DNA of 64,000 bases from Muribaculaceae bacterium. Lineage in GTDB: Bacteria > Bacteroidota > Bacteroidia > Bacteroidales > Muribaculaceae. How positions within the stretch are numbered: position 1 is the first letter of the stretch; each line of letters begins with the position of its first letter. The translations under genes and the position numbers were made by a program. The stretch spans positions 1 to 64,000 of the forward strand of contig JAFLTS010000009.1 of NCBI GenBank assembly GCA_022509185.1. Direction: 5' to 3'. The notes below the pieces were generated by a model. The model saw only the letters and a list, made by a program, of their open reading frames with translations. It was not told where the DNA came from and searched no databases. Below, piece by piece: positions 1-8,690 of the stretch.

Positions 1-7
1 CACTTTA

Positions 8-1051
8 TCATTTTTTTCTCCCGGTGTCAAGCGGCGGGCCTGCAAAAAACAAATATTTATATTTTTTTATTTCGTTATAAAATTTATTATATATTTCCTC
101 TGCTTTATAATTATAAAAAAGAATCATAAAATTATCATTCCACAACATTGAATTTTTATCAGAATCGATTATATTTTTATAGATAGGAGAAAATCTTAAC
201 TTTAATATAAATTTTACTATTTCATCTTTATTATTTCCACTAAATTCTATCATAAGCTTAATCTGTGATTTACAGATTTCTTTTAATTCATTTAATAAGC
301 ATTCAGAGGCCTTATAATATTTATACTGCTGAATCAATTTTTTTTTATAATAAAACAGATTTTCGAGGTTTTTAAAAATAATTGGATTATATCTAGTACT
401 CATACCTCCATACCTATAGTTATATCCATAATAATTCAAAATATAAATTTTTTTTAATTTAGGAAATAATTGTAAAAAAAATACTCGATCTTCACCATAT
501 ATGTATCCAGAAGGTTTTAAATCTATTTTTTTTATAATTTCTTTTTTAAAAAGTTTACCCCATATTGAAAAAGTCAATAAATTTAACCCAAAAAAAGATA
601 TATAATAATCTTCAAAAAGTACAGGAGTAATAATTTGTCCCTGTACCTTAGTTGTTATTTCTTTTTTGAATAAACCCAGATGATCTAATACTTTTTTTGC
701 TTTTACCTCAACATAGTCAGCATCAGACTCAATTGCTTTATTATACATTATTTCAATTACCTTTTTATTAGATAAATAATCATCTGAATCGATAAACAAA
801 ATGAAATCTCCTTTAGCAATTCTAATTCCTTGCATTCTCGATAATTCAACTCCTAAATTATTTGAATTTGTAATTAATTTTATTCTGTTATCTTTACTTA
901 AAAATTTAGCACATATCTCAAAACATCTATCAGTTGATGCATCATTTATCAATATTAATTCAATATTTCTATAAGTTTGTTTTAATATAGAATTTACACA
1001 TTTCTTTAAATATTTCTCACTATTATATATTGGAACTATTATAGAAATCAT
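8..1051 (-). CDS. Glycosyltransferase family 2 (GT-A fold)
   Basis: Transfers a sugar from a nucleotide-sugar donor during assembly of the surface polysaccharide; acceptor and sugar cannot be read from sequence. The N-terminal GT2 fold is clear: an IIVPIYN strand at residues 4-10, an INDAST loop near 35-40 and the metal-binding DSD at 88-90. The C-terminal half is a lineage-specific region with a YRYGG motif shared with the next gene upstream (1048-2127), so the two are paralogues. Its start overlaps that gene's stop by 4 bases, implying translational coupling. Base composition is extremely AT-rich, except that the last codons (FAGPPLDTGRKK) are suddenly GC-rich, suggesting a recombination joint at the 3' end. 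GT2 assignment is firm; specificity is unknown. Confidence 0.9.
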   Translation of the reverse strand: MISIIVPIYNSEKYLKKCVNSILKQTYRNIELILINDASTDRCFEICAKFLSKDNRIKLITNSNNLGVELSRMQGIRIAKGDFILFIDSDDYLSNKKVIEIMYNKAIESDADYVEVKAKKVLDHLGLFKKEITTKVQGQIITPVLFEDYYISFFGLNLLTFSIWGKLFKKEIIKKIDLKPSGYIYGEDRVFFLQLFPKLKKIYILNYYGYNYRYGGMSTRYNPIIFKNLENLFYYKKKLIQQYKYYKASECLLNELKEICKSQIKLMIEFSGNNKDEIVKFILKLRFSPIYKNIIDSDKNSMLWNDNFMILFYNYKAEEIYNKFYNEIKKYKYLFFAGPPLDTGRKK

Positions 1052-2127
1052 GGTAAGTGTCTTAATAATTTTACTATATATGATTTTAAAACTCTTAGAT
1101 AGTGTCCATTTTTTGCCTCTTTATAACATTGATTATATATATCTTCAATATCTCCTCCTAATATTTTCTTTGAAAAATCGTTTATTTCATATAAATTCAA
1201 AAGATATTTTCTATTAAAAAAGTAATAATATAAATCATTTATCTCTTTCTTTATTATTTCAACTAATAAAGATTTATCTTTTCTATCACATTCAATTAAA
1301 TATCTAATATAGGCTTTTAAACAATCCTTCATATAACATAATAGTCTTTCCTTAGCTCCTTCAACTTTAAATCTCTCTAAAATTTCTATTTTATAATCTA
1401 AATTCTTTTTTAAAGAATCATAGGCTAATGAATTAAACTTGTAAGAAAGACCTCCGTACCTGTAACAATATCCAATATCATTAAGTATATATATTTTTTT
1501 TAAATTAGGGAATAATTGAAGATTAAATATTCTATCTTCATCGTATTTTAATCCAAGTACTTTTATATTAGAATTGGTAATAATAGACTTTTTATATAAT
1601 TTACCCCAACAACAAACATTTAAACTATTAACTCCAAAAAACGATTGAAAATAATTTTTTTGGAGATAAGGAGAAGTTATTAATCCAGTGGGTTTAACAA
1701 AAGGTTGCTGATTAAATATACAATATTTATCATACACTCTTTTATATCCGATTTCTACATAATCGGCATCAGTTTCAATAGATTTTAAATACAATTTTTT
1801 TAAGACATCTTTATTTAACAACCAATCATCAGCATCAATAAAAAAAATATATTTACCTCGTGCAATATGTATCCCTTTAAGTCTTGAAGCTTCTAGGCCA
1901 ATGTTAGTCATTAGATTATATAAGACTATTCTTTTATCTTTTTTTTTATATACTAAAAGTTTATCTAAAGTTTTATCCTTAGATCCATCATTAATAATTA
2001 TTAGTTCAAAATCAAAAAAAGTTTGTATTAATATTGAGTTAATACATTTCTTAATAAAGGATTGACCATTATAAACGGGTAATATAATTGAAATAACTGG
2101 ATTTTGATAATTATAAAATTTAGACAT
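1048..2127 (-). CDS. Glycosyltransferase family 2, paralogue of its neighbour
   Basis: GT2 enzyme of the polysaccharide locus. The N-terminal fold has ISIILPVYN (12-20), an IINDGS loop (44-49) and the DAD metal motif at 98-100 followed by DWL. The C-terminal half carries GKLYKKSI, DEDR, LQLFPNLKKIYILN and YRYGGLS segments that recur almost unchanged in the gene at 8-1051, pointing to a local duplication with later divergence. The start lies 6 bases after the stop of the GT10 gene. Codon use is strongly AT-biased like the rest of the cassette. Donor and acceptor are unknown; two related enzymes in a row may add successive similar sugars (inference). Confidence 0.9.
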   Translation of the reverse strand: MSKFYNYQNPVISIILPVYNGQSFIKKCINSILIQTFFDFELIIINDGSKDKTLDKLLVYKKKDKRIVLYNLMTNIGLEASRLKGIHIARGKYIFFIDADDWLLNKDVLKKLYLKSIETDADYVEIGYKRVYDKYCIFNQQPFVKPTGLITSPYLQKNYFQSFFGVNSLNVCCWGKLYKKSIITNSNIKVLGLKYDEDRIFNLQLFPNLKKIYILNDIGYCYRYGGLSYKFNSLAYDSLKKNLDYKIEILERFKVEGAKERLLCYMKDCLKAYIRYLIECDRKDKSLLVEIIKKEINDLYYYFFNRKYLLNLYEINDFSKKILGGDIEDIYNQCYKEAKNGHYLRVLKSYIVKLLRHLP

Positions 2128-2133
2128 TGAAAC

Positions 2134-3135
2134 TTAAATTAACTTTTTATAAATATCATAAAATTTATAGGAAAATCTCTTATATTTTCTATATATTTTA
2201 CCAGGTATACTTTCCCTTATTTTAAAATACATATCTCGTTCATAGTACATTCGTCCATGCATCATTTTATGATTACATCTTTTACCTTTATTAATTGCAT
2301 TACATAAAAATTTATGTAGTGCTTCACACCATTCGTTATATGTTAATTGAAGTTTTATTCTTTCATTTAAAATACTATAGTATAATTCATCATTATTATC
2401 AATTTCCTTAATATGTTCAATTGCTTTTTCTAAATTATCATAATCATTTATATAGATAAAGCCTTTATCCCCAAATTCTTTTTTAACATATTCATGACCC
2501 CAATAAATAGGAATACTACCAGCAATAAAAGATTCTATAATTTTCTCAGTTACATACCCATTTTGATAATAATTTTCTATAGCTAAATTAAATTTATACT
2601 TTTTTAGAAACTCAATTTTATCTTTAACAGGTCCACCTATATTATTATTCCACTTACCTCCAGAATCGATTTGTTTGTATAGATTCAATTTATTATATAT
2701 AGTTTTAAATATTTGATCCCTATATGTATAATTAGATACTACAATACTACAAAAATTTCTAGTTATAGCCTCTTTTTTATCATGAAGATTATTTATATTT
2801 TCAAATTTTCTTAAAAGGTCGTTATAAAAGATATAAAGTGGAAGATGGAAGAATCTATCCTCTAAGTAAATATTAGAAAGACCTATGGCGTAGTCACAAG
2901 AGTTAAAGTCAGGATAATCCATTTCCATAGTATAATAAATTCTTATACAATTTCTCCATTTCAAATTATTACTTCCTAACCAAGAATATATTAAAACATC
3001 TGGTTCTTCACCTCCATCTTTCAGAATTATAACATTATATTTTATTTTTAAAATTTCAACAAAAAAATTCTCTATATCGGCCTTAACGAATAAACTCCAA
3101 TTAAAATCCTCAAATCTTATTTTCAAAGTTTTCAT
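2134..3135 (-). CDS. Glycosyltransferase family 10 (alpha-1,3/1,4-fucosyltransferase type)
   Basis: Predicted to move L-fucose (or a related deoxysugar) from the GDP-sugar onto the growing glycan. The GT10 signature is clear in the C-terminal half: a CSIVVSN strand, a segment around IDSGGKWNNNIGGPV, then KFNLAIEN, GYVTEKI and IPIYWG, the donor-binding core of bacterial and animal fucosyltransferases. The 333-residue length fits the family. There is no signal peptide; a basic, tyrosine-rich C-terminal tail (KIYRKYKRFSYKFY) could attach the enzyme to the membrane, as in Helicobacter homologues. It overlaps the radical SAM gene upstream by 4 bases. No GDP-fucose synthesis genes are in the window, so the donor must be made elsewhere. 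Confidence 0.85.
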   Translation of the reverse strand: MKTLKIRFEDFNWSLFVKADIENFFVEILKIKYNVIILKDGGEEPDVLIYSWLGSNNLKWRNCIRIYYTMEMDYPDFNSCDYAIGLSNIYLEDRFFHLPLYIFYNDLLRKFENINNLHDKKEAITRNFCSIVVSNYTYRDQIFKTIYNKLNLYKQIDSGGKWNNNIGGPVKDKIEFLKKYKFNLAIENYYQNGYVTEKIIESFIAGSIPIYWGHEYVKKEFGDKGFIYINDYDNLEKAIEHIKEIDNNDELYYSILNERIKLQLTYNEWCEALHKFLCNAINKGKRCNHKMMHGRMYYERDMYFKIRESIPGKIYRKYKRFSYKFYDIYKKLI

Positions 3136-3992
3136 ATTTTCTGATTAAATAGCCATTCTTCTTTTTTTTTATTAGAATATTCCCAATTAACCTGAGTTCT
3201 TGGAAATTGACAAAAAGAACAGAATGGTTTTGGTAATATTAGGTATAATCTTAATCTTAATTGGTTTATCTTATTAATTTTAATGTAATCTTTTTTATGC
3301 TGATAGAATTTATTTTTAAGTCTAGCATTTAATATATTTATATAAGCACATTGTGCGCATGAGAAAAGTTTTGAATTATATAACTGTAGATTAAATTGTT
3401 CACCACAAGAATAATAGTTAAATTTTGATGATGGTGTTTGATTTAATTTAAATTCAATGAATTTATCAACTTTATTATAAATATTAAATGAAACTTTATT
3501 TAAATTAAAAAAATTGATTATAGATTTATAATCTATATCTATAGGATAAATAGTAAGACAAATGATTATATTTAGTTTTCTACAAGTTTCCCAAAATAAT
3601 TTATTCTTTTGATAATCATTATCAAGAATTTTAATTCCGTTTGTAACTAATTCTATTTTAAGACTTTTGAACGAGTTTCTTACTAATTCAAGAACTTCTA
3701 TTAAATTATTATATAATAAAGGTTCTCCTCCCATAATTCTAATACATTCTAAAGATCTAGATATTTTTTTCAGATTAATTAAATCTTTATGTAATTCATT
3801 TAATGATAATTTAATAGATGATGGAGAAGAAATTGGAGAATAGTGAGAACAACCTTTACAATTTAAGTTACAATGTGCACAAACACTAATTTCAATTGTT
3901 ATAGGATTAAATAAACATTTTTTAATTATAAACGCAATAAAATGTATTTTTTTAATTTTATTTTTTAGCTGTTTAACTCCAGTAAATTCCAT
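3132..3992 (-). CDS. Radical SAM protein in polysaccharide locus
   Basis: Contains the [4Fe-4S]/S-adenosylmethionine motif CxxxCxxC (Cys41, Cys45, Cys48) within CAHCNLNCKGC, followed by an IRIMGGEPLL segment typical of the SAM-binding strand. Further cysteines downstream (CGEQF, CAQCAY, CSFCQF) resemble the auxiliary cluster region of SPASM/Twitch-type members. Radical SAM enzymes perform radical-based modification or epimerisation. In this setting it may modify a sugar or a linked non-sugar group, but that is inference from context only. The start overlaps the EpsG-like gene by 20 bases; the residues between the first Met and the cysteine motif contain no better start. The substrate cannot be named. 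Confidence 0.8.
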   Translation of the reverse strand: MEFTGVKQLKNKIKKIHFIAFIIKKCLFNPITIEISVCAHCNLNCKGCSHYSPISSPSSIKLSLNELHKDLINLKKISRSLECIRIMGGEPLLYNNLIEVLELVRNSFKSLKIELVTNGIKILDNDYQKNKLFWETCRKLNIIICLTIYPIDIDYKSIINFFNLNKVSFNIYNKVDKFIEFKLNQTPSSKFNYYSCGEQFNLQLYNSKLFSCAQCAYINILNARLKNKFYQHKKDYIKINKINQLRLRLYLILPKPFCSFCQFPRTQVNWEYSNKKKEEWLFNQKI

Positions 3993-5070
3993 TCATGTAT
4001 AAATTAAATGATGCATAGATAATTAAAATTATTCCAATTATTTTATCTTGATTTTTCCAAAGAGGAAGGTTAATTAAGGGGTAAGCTATAACAATCGGAT
4101 ACATAAACCAGGAAAGATAGGCGAATCTATTACTGAAAGCTGCTGTTATTACCAAAACCCAAAAAGCATTACATAAAACATAAGTTATACACATTGCTTC
4201 GTACCAATTATCCTTGACTTTCTTTTTAATACAAACATACCATCCCATCAAAATAGGCATCGCACTATATAAAAGAAAGTCCCATCGAAAACCAGTTTTT
4301 GAAAATTCAGAGTTAAATTCCGAAGTGTTATAACTTTTCATGCGATCATCAAACCCCAGAGAGGAAAAAAACCGTATTGTATCTTCCCCGAATGCCAGAG
4401 ATAAACATATAGCTATAAACCATAAATAAATAGCCCATTTAAGGTTTAGAAATAAATATCTTCCAGCAAACATTCCGGCAATAGGAAGGATTGTGCTTCG
4501 ATGGATTCCAAATGCGATAAGACAGAGGACGGCACCGATCAGGTATTTATCATCGAAAAAAAAACTCATGGCAAGAAGTATAATATGACATGCAAGTCCA
4601 TTACGAAGTCCATTGGTGCCGAATGTAAAAAACATAAGAGAGGTAAATACAAAAAGCATTCCCATCATTGGGTTAGTTGGCATAAATCTTTTCACAGCCC
4701 ATAGCACAGAGAGAATATATCCAGCTTCAACTAGAGTAAAAAAGCCATGAACATTGAGATTGGTTTTTTTACAGGTTAACATTAACCAATACCAAATCCA
4801 TTCTGTTTTAAGATCAAAATAAGCTTCTCCTCCTTTATCCAATTGGGCATATGATAAAGCATAATTGGAAGTGTCTCCAAAGTAATGACCACTAATAGGT
4901 CTATTCCCAAGCCAAAAAATTAAGATGATGCATATTATTGCAGGTAATAATATATTTTGCTTACTTAATTGTAATTTAAACCCATCAGAAGAGATGTACC
5001 ATAAGCCATAGGCAAACGCTAATATTGTTGTAGAATATAGAAAGATTGGAAAGTAAAGGCTAGCTTCCAT
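3973..5070 (-). CDS. EpsG-like membrane protein, candidate repeat-unit polymerase
   Basis: A 365-residue, highly hydrophobic protein with roughly 9-11 predicted membrane segments, starting with FPIFLYSTTILAFAYGLWY. It has the look of the EpsG/Wzy group: an RNGLACHIILLAMSFFF segment, then a HRSTILPIAGMFAGRYLF segment matching the conserved arginine/histidine patch of EpsG. Such proteins polymerise polysaccharide repeat units at the inner membrane. It is noticeably less AT-rich than the flanking glycosyltransferases. It overlaps the gene downstream of it by 20 bases and the GT32 gene upstream by 11 bases. EpsG-like is likely; polymerase activity is inferred from family and locus. Confidence 0.75.
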   Translation of the reverse strand: MEASLYFPIFLYSTTILAFAYGLWYISSDGFKLQLSKQNILLPAIICIILIFWLGNRPISGHYFGDTSNYALSYAQLDKGGEAYFDLKTEWIWYWLMLTCKKTNLNVHGFFTLVEAGYILSVLWAVKRFMPTNPMMGMLFVFTSLMFFTFGTNGLRNGLACHIILLAMSFFFDDKYLIGAVLCLIAFGIHRSTILPIAGMFAGRYLFLNLKWAIYLWFIAICLSLAFGEDTIRFFSSLGFDDRMKSYNTSEFNSEFSKTGFRWDFLLYSAMPILMGWYVCIKKKVKDNWYEAMCITYVLCNAFWVLVITAAFSNRFAYLSWFMYPIVIAYPLINLPLWKNQDKIIGIILIIYASFNLYMNGIYWS

Positions 5071-5764
5071 ATAATTTTTCTAACATTATTTTCAATTTGT
5101 GCCAGATCCTTGAATATTTATTACGGAGTGGATTGTAATTATCGATCCAACTTTTAGCATAATAATGTATGGAATGAGTATTTGGAGTAATAGTTATCTT
5201 ACCCGTATAATCATCTAAAGGGTTAAAATAATCGTTTGGATAAATTGTAATATCCTTTACTTTCTGAATTTCATCTTTTCTTAAAAATCCACTCTGGATT
5301 AAGAATTCTGTAGTTTTACCTACTAAGTAAGGTTTAATTTCAATTTTTTTATCCAAGTTAGAATAAAAATCAATCATTAATTTAAAGAAATTCATTCCTT
5401 TTACCGCCCCCATTCCTAAACCGGGATTCACAAAAATACCGGATTTCCCTTTTTCAATTCCTAAGAATGGACCTTGTTGTATTATATCATTAAAAGATTT
5501 AATTATTTCAACATCTGTGTCGAAATATAGACCTCCGAAATTATAAAGAACCCAATATCTTGCGAAATCACTTACAAAAGCATAATTTTTTTGTTTATAG
5601 GACTCTTGGGTATATGGAATTATTTCTATATTAAAATTATTTTCATTCCATTCCTTTATTTCATAATCAGGAAAAAATTTTTTCCATGATTCGATATTTT
5701 CCCTGGCATATTTTGGTAAAGGGTTCCCCCCGAACCAACAATAATGGATAATTTTGGGTATCAT
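5060..5764 (-). CDS. GT32-type glycosyltransferase (OCH1/capsular sugar transferase with DXD)
   Basis: Cytoplasmic sugar transferase of 234 residues. It opens with IPKIIHYCWFGG, the hallmark start of the bacterial capsular GT32 group, and has the DXD region DFARYWVLYNFGGLYFDTD with the metal-binding DTD at residues 82-84. A later HYYAKSW segment also fits the family. No membrane segment is visible. It sits between the GT8 gene (26-base gap) and the EpsG-like gene (11-base overlap), so it is part of the same transcript. Specificity in this family varies (mannose, galactose, GlcNAc), so the sugar is left open. Confidence 0.85.
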   Translation of the reverse strand: MIPKIIHYCWFGGNPLPKYARENIESWKKFFPDYEIKEWNENNFNIEIIPYTQESYKQKNYAFVSDFARYWVLYNFGGLYFDTDVEIIKSFNDIIQQGPFLGIEKGKSGIFVNPGLGMGAVKGMNFFKLMIDFYSNLDKKIEIKPYLVGKTTEFLIQSGFLRKDEIQKVKDITIYPNDYFNPLDDYTGKITITPNTHSIHYYAKSWIDNYNPLRNKYSRIWHKLKIMLEKLYGS

Positions 5765-5790
5765 ATAATGGAATTATTCCAATAATAAAT

Positions 5791-6759
5791 TTAAACCATC
5801 TTCTTTTCTATCTTATAGATTTTACGCTTTATATCCTCTAATTTCACGTATTGACGACCTTCAGGATGAAATAAATTCCAAATCATTATTTTTAATTTTA
5901 AAAAACTTGGTTTAGTACAATATGATTTTTTGACAGGATATTTTAATTTATTATTATAATACATCCATTGAGAATAATAGATATGAATTTCAGCATCTTT
6001 ATGCCATGGTTTGCAAGTATAATGAACAATTATGGGATTATTGATACAATCTTTAATTTGATTAATTAATTTATCACTGTAAAAGATATCCCATTTAAAA
6101 AATTCATTTAATATACCATATTGTAATGGTAACACAATCTTTGAATCTTTACATATTATATTTATTGAATCTTGATCTGGAAACTTTAAAATATTTTTAT
6201 TTAAATGTGCCCATTCTATAATTCTTTTAGTTAAATCATTACTACGCCAAAATTCTAAATTCATTAATAATACACCAGAACAAATATATATATCCCTATT
6301 TATAAATCCCAATTTGTCAAAAATATTAATATCCTTAAAATTCACAATATCCATGACACCGGCAACTGATTTATTCTGCATATTTATTTTAAATAAATTG
6401 TCAAGATTATTAAGAATCAATGTATCCGCATCAAGATATAGGATCTTGTTAATTTCTTTTGGTAAGATTAGGGGTATTAAAATTCTATACCAAGCATGTA
6501 TAGTCCAATCTAATGTTTTTAATCCCTTTAATATTGAGTCCTCAACCTCATAAATCTTCAAACAGCAATTTTGATGTGCGTCTAATATTTCTTTAATCTT
6601 TTTATAATTTTTTTTAGATATATAATCAGTTAAAATATGAAAATTAATAAAGTTTTCATGATTATTTTCTAAAATGCTTATTATTGTAACACACATGTAT
6701 TTTACATATTCATTATTCACACAGAATGCAATATCGATAGAATTATTATGGTGTACCAT
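5791..6759 (-). CDS. Glycosyltransferase family 8
   Basis: GT8 retaining transferase (galactosyl/glucosyltransferase type). Evidence: IDIAFCVNNEYVKYM at the start, which matches the GT8 first strand; the LYLDADTLI motif with DAD at residues 110-112; CSGVLLMNLEFWR; and a C-terminal VHYTCKPWH, the KPW motif that binds the nucleotide diphosphate. A lysine-rich C-terminal tail may touch the membrane. It lies 26 bases upstream of the GT32 gene and is separated from the next GT2 gene by 279 non-coding bases, so it may head its own sub-operon. AT-rich like its neighbours. Family call firm, substrate unknown. Confidence 0.88.
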   Translation of the reverse strand: MVHHNNSIDIAFCVNNEYVKYMCVTIISILENNHENFINFHILTDYISKKNYKKIKEILDAHQNCCLKIYEVEDSILKGLKTLDWTIHAWYRILIPLILPKEINKILYLDADTLILNNLDNLFKINMQNKSVAGVMDIVNFKDINIFDKLGFINRDIYICSGVLLMNLEFWRSNDLTKRIIEWAHLNKNILKFPDQDSINIICKDSKIVLPLQYGILNEFFKWDIFYSDKLINQIKDCINNPIIVHYTCKPWHKDAEIHIYYSQWMYYNNKLKYPVKKSYCTKPSFLKLKIMIWNLFHPEGRQYVKLEDIKRKIYKIEKKMV

Positions 6760-7038
6760 AATAAATTATAGTTTAGTTAATTTTAAATAAAAAAGATCAA
6801 TAAAAAGTTAGATTAAAATCTTATTTTTTTTCTAAGAATTTTTTTGAGAAATATAAAACTCTAACTAAATTATATTATTATATCCAAAAAAAATGCAGTT
6901 TTTATAAAACAGCATTATAACTATTACCGGAAAATCTTGATAGTTATAATATTTATATATTATATATGATTTTATAATATCTAAAATTAATTAACATTTA
7001 CCTACTTTATAAGTGTATTTAAGATAATAGAAAAGATT
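6760..7038. other. AT-rich spacer between GT8 and GT2 genes
   Basis: About 280 bases of very AT-rich DNA. No reading frame with a family signature, no hairpin with a T-run and no clear TAnnTTTG box were found on the minus strand. It interrupts an otherwise tightly packed gene series and may hold a weak internal promoter or mark a cassette joint. Confidence 0.5.
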
Positions 7039-8088
7039 TTAAATAAATTTTAAATTTATTTTGTGATAAATACTCTTTAAAATATTTAAACTCCATAGAT
7101 AAAATTCTAATCCACAAAATATTTTAAATGATTTGTTTAAAATGGAATTTAAATAAATTTTATCCACAAATGTAAGTTGGTTATATATGTTTTTTTTAAT
7201 GTATAAAACTGCTCCAGTTAATTCATTAGAATTAATTAATTCTTTAAAAAACAATTTTTTTTGGTTAAAATTATAAGGATTTCTATTATATATAATATTT
7301 GAAAAAAAACGTAGATAAATATACTCTTCTAATTTATCGTTCTTTAAATCCCAAAATTTGCAAAGATTAAAAAATGAAATAAGAATTTCTATAAATATAT
7401 CAATCCTATTTGGGATAAAATTTTTTCTTGAGTTATTCTTTTCATAAATATAATAATCATAAAGAATATCAGAAGTAGTAATTATAGATTCAGCATTTTT
7501 ATAAACTTCATGGTTGAAAACCTCATCCTGTTGTATTCTCAATTCTGGGAAAAAGATTTTATTATTTATAATAAATTCTCTTTTATAAACTTTATTCCAA
7601 ACAAATCCATTGTTAAATTTTATACCAGATAAATTTTCAACATATCCATTTTTAATTTCTACATTAGATTTAAATTCTATATCATTAAATACGAATGAGT
7701 TCTTTGTTCTAATTTTTAGGTTAATTTCATTATAACTATAAATAAGTACTTCTGGATTCTTTTTAATAATTATATCGTAAATATGTTGAAGCCAATTATA
7801 AGGAACAAAGTCGTCAATATCAAAGAAACATAAATATTCACCTTTTGATAATTTAATGCCTCTATTTCTTGCGTTGCCTAATCCTTTATTTTCTTGGTGA
7901 AATATTCTAATACGAAAATCATAATTTTTTAGATATTCTAAAATTCTGTAGGTTCCGTCTGAAGATCCATCATTAATAATTATTATTTCAAAATTTTTAA
8001 ATGATTGATTAAGTAATAGATTAATACCTTTATCAATTAATTTTTTTTTATTATAAATTGAAACTATTACGGAGAAATAGGGTTTCAT
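7039..8088 (-). CDS. Glycosyltransferase family 2
   Basis: GT2 enzyme, 349 residues. The N-terminal half is canonical: FSVIVSIYN, IIINDGSSDGT, ENKGLGNARNRGI and a DID metal motif at 90-92 inside CFFDIDDFVPYNW. The later WNKVYKREF and QQDEVF segments fit the acceptor-side region of bacterial GT2 enzymes. The C-terminal 100 residues are Asn/Lys/Ile-rich and unassigned. Unlike the pair at 8-2127 it lacks the YRYGG motif, so it is not a close paralogue. It is isolated by non-coding stretches of about 600 bases upstream and 280 bases downstream, which is unusual in this compact locus. The sugar is unknown. Confidence 0.88.
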   Translation of the reverse strand: MKPYFSVIVSIYNKKKLIDKGINLLLNQSFKNFEIIIINDGSSDGTYRILEYLKNYDFRIRIFHQENKGLGNARNRGIKLSKGEYLCFFDIDDFVPYNWLQHIYDIIIKKNPEVLIYSYNEINLKIRTKNSFVFNDIEFKSNVEIKNGYVENLSGIKFNNGFVWNKVYKREFIINNKIFFPELRIQQDEVFNHEVYKNAESIITTSDILYDYYIYEKNNSRKNFIPNRIDIFIEILISFFNLCKFWDLKNDKLEEYIYLRFFSNIIYNRNPYNFNQKKLFFKELINSNELTGAVLYIKKNIYNQLTFVDKIYLNSILNKSFKIFCGLEFYLWSLNILKSIYHKINLKFI

Positions 8089-8690
8089 TAATTAATTTAA
8101 CATTTTATATTATAAATAATGTATCACAACCGTTTGCTTAATAATAGTAAATTTATAAATTTAGTTTTAATCTTTAATATTAGAAATTTTCTATGTTTAA
8201 AAATTATTCACTTAATAAAACAATCTTACATTGATATGATACATATTTATAATGATTTGGTAAATCCAAAATATAACTAATATTATTTTAATTAATTTTA
8301 TAGTTATACCTCCGTACATAAATTAAATACATAAAATATTTCTATTATAACGAATGGGAATTAAAGACAAAATTTATTCAATTCTTTGTACCTTTTATTA
8401 ACATAATATTAAAACTAAAATTTCATTAACTTGGATTATAATTTCTCGAACTATGTTACAAAAATTTAATAAATAATAATTTAATTTCAGATTAACTCAT
8501 CAATTTTCTATACTATGATTAAATAAATTTTTTTAAGGTAATTTTCTAATAAGCTTTCTCCTTTCAATGATAATTTATATTCAAATTAAAATCTTTATTA
8601 GAACTTCCCTTACTATTGAGATTTATCGTTATAACTGTAGTTTTTTTAATTTTAATTCCATATAAACTTCTTCTTTTACAAGATTATTTG
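8089..8690. other. 600-base AT-rich gene-free stretch between exporter and glycosyltransferase cassette
   Basis: No open frame longer than about 35 codons is convincing on either strand. The DNA is strongly AT-rich, like the glycosyltransferase cassette to its left and unlike the exporter genes to its right. It marks the boundary between the conserved export module and the variable sugar-assembly module, and may be the scar of a deleted gene or a recombination site (inference). Confidence 0.5.

Noticed and set aside
8217..8319. Minus-strand 35-codon hydrophobic frame in the exporter/glycosyltransferase spacer
   Set aside because: Too short, no neighbours in frame, and composition expected from AT-rich non-coding DNA.
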